A stretch of 64,000 nt of DNA from Adineta vaga (lineage: Eukaryota > Rotifera), in contig CP075496.1 of NCBI GenBank assembly GCA_021613535.1, positions 8,308,001 through 8,372,000 on the forward strand, in the 5' to 3' direction. Numbering within the stretch: position 1 is the first letter of the stretch; the number at the start of each line of letters is the position of its first letter. The position numbers and the translations under genes were made by a program. The notes under the pieces were generated by a model. It was given only the letters and a program-made list of their open reading frames with translations. It had not been told where the DNA came from and did no database searches. This document shows, in pieces, positions 58,468 to 64,000 of this stretch.

Positions 58468-60435
58468 TTATAATGTCGACGAATATGTTTCATTTTTCAG
58501 TACACGTCGTTGATATTGTATATTAAGTTGTTCAATAAATATGAAGGTAAGAATTGTATGAGGACCAAGACGAGAAAAGTATGGTGTGAAACCTTTCCAG
58601 AAACTTAATATTCCTTCTTGTCGAACTATTCTTTGGAAAACATCCTAAAATTGAATATCAAAATAAATATTAAATGAAATATTCGATGCTTAGCAGATAC
58701 ATGAAGGATTATTTCAAAAAAATACTCTCTGGAAAGTTATCAATACATTCTTCTGATGAACTTCGATTGTTTAGTTACAATTGAGATTTAAAAACAATTC
58801 ATAAGTTATTCGAAATATTGTTTATTTATTCGATGAAAACTTTAGAAATAGTGTCCACGAAAGTTATAATAAAGGTGACTATTCGAATGAAACTAGATGA
58901 AAATAAGAATGAATGTTCTTTTTATAGGTTGAAAGAACGAGAATATGACCGATAAACTATACAAATATATTTGAACGAAAGCGAAAAAGAAAAGAAGAGA
59001 AGAAGAAAAAGAAGAGATTCATGACCGAATGGTTTATTTGACGACATGAAAGAAGTGAACAAGTATAAATATATATGTATTGATGCATCAAATGAGATGC
59101 ATTATTCAAAAGTTGAAAAAAACATGTAAACTTAAGAAAGTTCTAATTATAGTAATCGTCGAATGATTACATAAGTGGCATGGACCTTGATATACGTTCT
59201 TACTTGTACGATAATAATAATCAAAAGTTCTTGTTCGATAAGAAGTACATGAGATAAGGAATCCAGATAAAAAATAACAGCGGTTACATTATCTTCCTGT
59301 TGTTAGAAAGACTGTGTATGAAATCTACTAACATATTATAACTTTAGGTCGTCAAACTAACTCTTTTCAGTCAGTTATAGAAAGAATGTTGTATTAAAAA
59401 GGTTCACAAACCAGAAAAAAGACAAGTTCTTTTATCTCAAGATTAAATTTGTTAAATAATCGAGACATCTTATCTAAATCTTTATCAGAAGTTGTAACTT
59501 ACCAATATGCTACTGTATTCTGGTTTGCCTGCTATAATTTTCATATTTTGATATCTAGTTTTAACAATATCCACAGGTAATGATACAGCTGTAGTTACCA
59601 ATGCGGCAATTAATGATGAAACAGCATGTAAAAGAAAGCCTTGTTGCATATAACCGGATGATATAAGTACTTGTTTAGCTTGTGAATAAGTTGGCATTTG
59701 AGCAGCATTAACAATCATAGCACGTGTTGCTGTTGGAATAGCTCCACGCCATAATTTCAAAACACCTTCGTCTCGTATAATACGTGCAAGAGCATCAAAA
59801 ACATGTGCATAATTTCTTCTTTCAGCTACAGGTAATCGTCCATCGAGCGTCATACGAATCAATGCTACTTCAGCTGGAGTACCAAGGAATGAACCCAAAC
59901 CACCACTTGCAACACCCAAGAGAAGATTGACGATAAAAGCAGGCGGACGACCATCTGGTTGTCGAAAGCGTTCTAATAATGCCTGATATATTCCTAAACG
60001 TGCAGTTGTATATGTTGCCTGACGAAATAAACCAGCTGAAAGACTACAATCGAACAGAATCGATAGAATTTGAATTTTTATTTTATAAATTATTATTCTA
60101 CCCGGAATAAATACCGCGTAAACCTTCTTTACCAAATATTGTTGTTAAAGCATGAAAACTTGTCTTATATTCTTTAGCAGCACCACCAACACCACTCATT
60201 TGCATTCGATTTTTCACTACATCCATTGGATGAACAAATAAAGTTGCAGTCATTCTAAAAGCAAAAATTTGAATACTAACGTAGTATAACTAATTATATG
60301 TTCGTACCCAGCTACACCACCAATTAAAAATTTAACAGAATTTGGTGTATTTGTTGCTACTTTGGGTGCATCTGATGTGCTGGTTGGTGATTTTGGCACA
60401 TTGGATAAATTGTTCGGTACGGACTTCGATCCCAT
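58468..60435 (-). CDS. SLC25A11: Mitochondrial 2-oxoglutarate/malate carrier
   Basis: Four exons from ATG 60435 (MGSKSVPNNLSNVPKSPTST) to TAA 58468. The protein exchanges cytosolic malate for matrix 2-oxoglutarate in the malate-aspartate shuttle. All three repeats of the carrier family are present with PxDxxKxR-type signatures: FVHPMDVVKNRMQMSG, GTPAEVALIRMTLDGRLPVA and SLPVDIVKTRYQNMKI. Diagnostic blocks for this carrier are YKTSFHALTTIFGKEGLRGI, SAGLFRQATYTTARLGIYQ and FTPYFSRLGPHTILTFIFIE. The C-terminus extends past the usual end with LKNETYSSTL. Most introns are about 60 nt, but the last one (59502-58645) is 858 nt. Confidence 0.95.
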
Positions 60436-61460
60436 ACCTTATCTATCTTTCAAAATGATTAGATCGATTGAAACAGAAATAGAAAAATTAAAAAATCGTA
60501 TTGCTTTTATGATTTACTCACTAACGAAGAAACGAAATGATTAGATGACAGTATAGATTGTTGAAGAACCAATGGTACAATGCACAAATCCTACCGCCTG
60601 CTACAGATGTCACTTCCATATTAAAAATCGATATTTTCAATTGAAATATAAAACAGTTAGAATGGAGTGTTCAGCATTATTATAAATAAATATTTGCGAT
60701 GAATAAGTTGTTTTTTTCTCTGTATGGTTATTGTATCACAGATATTTCTTTTGAATATGATGATTGATATTGAAAGATGCATTTTGAGGCAAAATGAATG
60801 TGTTCTAATATTTAACAAAAGTAAAAATGAATAAATTTTCTTTTAATAAACGAGACAAACAATAATTATTGTTCAGTCAAGTAGACAATATTTTCTATTG
60901 TATTCAATAGTTTTGACGACGAATTCTTCCTTCAATGTAAGAGAAAAACAATTACTATATCATTGTACAGTGTAATGAATTCGAATATTAATAGTAACAC
61001 GTAAAATTGAAATAGATTGTATATTTCTTTGATGTTATTTGCAAAAAAGGAACAAGTATATACGTCGGTTCATCAATTTGACTTGATTGAACAGTATAGT
61101 GGTTACATATATGTAACAAAATGTTAGAAAAGCAATTCGTTTTCAAAACACAGTTTTATGATATATTCTGAAAAATGCATGGAGTGTCTATAGAAAATAC
61201 GAGATGTTATATAGTATTCTAATCCACAATTTAAAAGACAATAAAAGTCTAACTAAATATTTATCAAATATTCTGAAATAAATCTCAATAATATTTACTC
61301 AGTGATCGTATTCTACACATATTTTAAAAAGATTTTCTCTTAAATCTAAAGTTGATTTAATTTGGCTTAATTTTTATCTTGAGGGTGTTTGCTTTTAGAA
61401 TAAAATAAGACTTTAAATACTCAGACTTATTATCAGAATAAGCAACAAAATAAGTTCAAA
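60436..61460. other. Divergent promoter region, nothing recognised
   Basis: About 1 kb of AT-rich sequence between SLC25A11 (-) and the nuclease (+). A short ORF overlapping the carrier's first exon (60362-60544) is an antisense shadow. Confidence 0.5.
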
Positions 61461-62496
61461 ATGTTGTCGATATTTTTCTTCTTAATCTTAGGTGGACAAT
61501 TTATTTGTATACAAGGATGGGGTGCCGATGGGCATAGTATCATTGCTAGACTTGCTGAAAGTGAATTGACTGATTCAGCATCAAAATGGATTCGAAGCCT
61601 TGTTCCATGGCATTTCGATGGAAATTTAAGTGCGATGGCTTCATGGGCAGATTCTATTATTCATCAAAATTCCAATCCAACTGGTTTTGATAATTGGAAA
61701 TGGTCAAAACCATTACATTATTTAAATATTCCTGATTGGAATTGTACTTATCACGTCAATAGAGATTGTATTAATAATATTTGTATCGATGGTGCAATAA
61801 GAAATTATACAGAAAGATTACAAAATAACTTAGATCTTGTTCAACAACAGGAAGCATTGTATTTTCTAATTCATTTTGTAGGTGATATTCATCAACCATT
61901 ACATACGGCTTTTTCAAGTGATTTTGGTGGTAATTCAATTGAAGGTTAGTATAGAATTTATAGATATTAATTGAAAAGAAACTATGATTGATCTATGAAT
62001 TTTAGTTCGTTTTATGAATGATACGAAAAAAACAAATTTACATTCACTTTGGGACTCTGGAATAATAAAATATCATATGAAAAATGATTTTCAATCGAAT
62101 GTAAATAATTATTATGAATATATCTATAAATTAATGATACGTGAGTCAAAACCTAATGATGATGATGATAATCAAACTCAACAATGGGTTAAAGAAAGTT
62201 TGAATTATGTTTGCAATGATATTTATTTCGATGATCGTAATAGAACTTTGAATACAGATGGAACATATAATTTAAATAGAAATTATTACATACGAAGTAG
62301 AGCAATTATTGAAAAACGTCTTGCTCAGGGCGGACGTCGACTTGGTGCACTTCTCAATCGAATCGAACAAAATCGAGCAACGCCGATGACATCCAAAACT
62401 TCATTAACTCTTGTTCCAAATATTTTAATCAGTGTCACATGTGTTGTTACAATTTTGATTGTAATTTTTAGTGATTTTTCTATGCATTCAATGTAG
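61461..62496 (+). CDS. S1/P1-type nuclease, secreted, C-terminally anchored
   Basis: Two exons (61461-61944 and 62006-62496) give 324 residues. A signal peptide (MLSIFFFLILGGQFICIQG) ends just before WGADGH, so the mature protein starts with Trp as in P1 nuclease. All nine trinuclear-zinc ligands are seen: W and H in WGADGH, D in ASWADSI, H in KPLHYLN, H and D in LIHFVGDIHQPLH with the second H, then H and D in NLHSLWDS. This family cleaves single-stranded DNA and RNA and removes 3' phosphates. The C-terminus has a hydrophobic segment (ILISVTCVVTILIVIFSDF), suggesting a membrane or GPI anchor, unlike classic secreted enzymes. Such nucleases are common in fungi, plants and bacteria but uncommon in animals, so horizontal transfer is a fair hypothesis. 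The phase-1 intron shows that it is fully eukaryotised. Confidence 0.88.
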
Positions 62497-62778
62497 AAAT
62501 AAGAATCGATCGTAATTTCTTTGTCGACAAGAAGAATAAATATATTTTACTAAATAATTCATTTAGATTCTTAATGAAAATTAGCAACAATTTTTCTATC
62601 TATACATAGAAACAGAACTTATCAATTACTAGTTTTGTTAATCGATGCAGACATACCATCTAGATAATTTAACATTTCTGAATAATCGAAAGGGCATCTT
62701 GCAATGCCTGGATATCAGAATAACATATCAATATATAATTAACAAGTCTATTTCTAATCTAAGAAGCAATTCTTTATT
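62497..62778. other. Spacer between convergent genes
   Basis: AT-rich 280 bases; nothing recognised. Confidence 0.4.
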
Positions 62779-63395
62779 TTAAAATCGTGTATTTTCAGGT
62801 TTTGTTCTCAATTCGAATTCTTTTAAACGTTTTTTACTTCGTTGATGAATTACATGAATAAAAGCGAGTATATAAATGCCAAGGAATAGAAAAATACTGA
62901 CATAAGTTAAAACAATCAATATTAAAGCACCACGCATAACAATCGTTTGACAAAAAAGTCTTGTTGATTCAAAATTAACTTGATTATCATTAGAATAAGC
63001 ATGATAAACACGTATTTGAATAAGAATAAAAAAGATGAATGTAATCGAACCAAATATAAAACTAATAAGACCTAAATAATATTTACATATAGATTATAGT
63101 ATATTGATCAAAATATATCCAACCTACCAACAAGAAGTCGAGGTATTTTTCCAGCTGTATCACTTTGTTGATTATTTACTGAAGTAAGCATTTTAAGAAA
63201 ACGATAAGCAATACCTAAGAAAAATAATGTAAAGATTCCACCAATAGCCATAAGTAAAGGAAGATCAGGTGCAAGTGAACATTGATGACTAGCATTTTGA
63301 CCATCTTTTACAACATAATGAAATCCAATGGAAAGTTGAATTATAGGAATAATAAAGGTGATAATGACACAAATAATAATAATGACACGAATCAT
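62779..63395 (-). CDS. Four-pass membrane protein, TMEM272-like
   Basis: Two exons joined at GTT G|GT (first exon ends at 63127) give about 180 residues from ATG 63395 (MIRVIIIICVIITFIIPIIQ). Membrane segments are IIIICVIITFIIPIIQLSIGF, LPLLMAIGGIFTLFFLGIAY, IFGSITFIFILIQIRVY and GALILIVLTYVSIFLFLGIY. The second-loop motif CSLAPDLPLLMAIGG corresponds to the DCPxxPxIPIYLIVGG-like loop of TMEM272 proteins, as I recall it. The frame stays open to 63470, so a further N-terminal exon cannot be excluded. Function unknown. Confidence 0.6.
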
Positions 63396-63466
63396 TTTAT
63401 TAATTAAAATTGTCTGTGTTTTATTACAACAGTTCAATGAACAAAACCTGGTGAAAATGTACAGAG

Positions 63467-64000
63467 TCAACTATGTGTGACAATATGAGTAGTAAGAATG
63501 AGAGTATAATGACAAAAACAATTGTTATCGGTGAGACACATACATGGACGATATGATGTGAATCTTAATGAACAAAGATGAGGAGGTGATAATGGATGAT
63601 AATTATATCTATCCAGTTTATCGTTTTTTTGTTCACGACGTTTTCGTCGTCGTCCTTTTAACAATGATGGTAATGTTAATGAACCACATGGATATCCCGA
63701 AAAAAGACGAACATGTGCATGTCTTAAGATATTAAAGGTTCGACGTATATTAGATGATTCAAGTAATCTTAATAATGTATCATATTCACTTCGATCTACT
63801 AGTTCACTTTTCACTTGTTTTTCTTCGATAAAATAGTTTTTATCAAGTTTTTCTAACATAGAAATAATATTAGCAAATGAAAACTTGGAAGATGTGGAAT
63901 AATCATGAAATGCTAATTGACCATTGATATCAAGTTGAGCAGAAAGATTCGGATAGTGTTGGAGAATTGTAGAAACAAGATCTGTTCGTTCATTTTCATT
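63467..64000 (-). CDS. Unidentified protein, partial, cut by the window end
   Basis: An open frame runs from the right edge to a stop at 63467 (178 codons in the window). It begins NERTDLVSTILQHYPNLSAQ, passes through FSFANIISMLEKLDKNYFIE, DTLLRLLESSNIRRTFNILR and RHAHVRLFSGYPCGSLTLPS, and has a basic RRRKRREQK cluster. No recognised domain. The Cys-rich last 40 residues (CMCLTDNNCFCHY) look unlike the rest and could be intron read-through, in which case the real exon ends earlier. Confidence 0.4.
   Translation of the reverse strand, partial: NENERTDLVSTILQHYPNLSAQLDINGQLAFHDYSTSSKFSFANIISMLEKLDKNYFIEEKQVKSELVDRSEYDTLLRLLESSNIRRTFNILRHAHVRLFSGYPCGSLTLPSLLKGRRRKRREQKNDKLDRYNYHPLSPPHLCSLRFTSYRPCMCLTDNNCFCHYTLILTTHIVTHS

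Overview
The window is an AT-rich, compact animal genome segment, most likely from a bdelloid rotifer (Adineta/Rotaria-like). The grounds are mixed. Genes are intron-containing with very short introns (many of 46-60 nt). The gene set is metazoan: merlin, POU class III, exocyst Exo70, two-pore channel, tetraspanin. Two genes carry a Rossmann-like domain and an ADP-ribosyltransferase/TPR architecture that I remember as strongly expanded in bdelloids. An S1/P1-type nuclease, uncommon in animals, is also present. The species call is inference.

Layout. 1-6.2 kb: 3' end of an LRR gene (+), a type II membrane protein with a C-type-lectin-like end (-), EXOC7/Exo70 (-) and a Rac-type GTPase (-). 7.8-15.4 kb: SLC35D-type nucleotide-sugar transporter (+), a mucin/EGF surface protein (+), a tetraspanin (+) and a small four-pass membrane protein (-). 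15.4-24 kb: a gene-poor interval of about 8.6 kb holding only an intronless POU3F-type transcription factor, with several consensus octamers, so probably its regulatory landscape. 24-28.4 kb: ALKBH1 and merlin/NF2 (both +). 28.9-31.6 kb: a TRAF/MATH-domain gene and, just upstream on the same strand, a gene with two copies of the bdelloid-type Rossmann-like domain. 32.2-41.8 kb: enolase-4, a TPC2-like channel (+) and a GRAMD1/Aster-like sterol transfer protein (-). 43.8-50.9 kb: a low-complexity protein, a CFAP97/Hemingway-like protein, a small acidic protein, a mini-EGF protein and a KDM4-like JmjN/JmjC demethylase ending in a CCHC zinc knuckle. 51.1-56.8 kb: tRNA-Cys, carboxypeptidase Q, an ART-TPR protein with altered catalytic motifs and two tandem tiny disordered proteins. 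57.3-64 kb: a likely XLF/NHEJ1 end-joining factor, the mitochondrial oxoglutarate carrier, an S1/P1 nuclease, a TMEM272-like protein and a gene cut by the window edge.

Most genes are housekeeping and unrelated in function. The parts most worth following are the tandem-domain plus TRAF pair (28.9-31.6 kb), the apparent pseudo-ART (53.7-55.9 kb), the demethylase with a zinc knuckle, the divergent XLF, the tandem disordered paralogues and the POU3F desert. Exon boundaries given come from reading GT/AG sites and phase by hand. No search was run.
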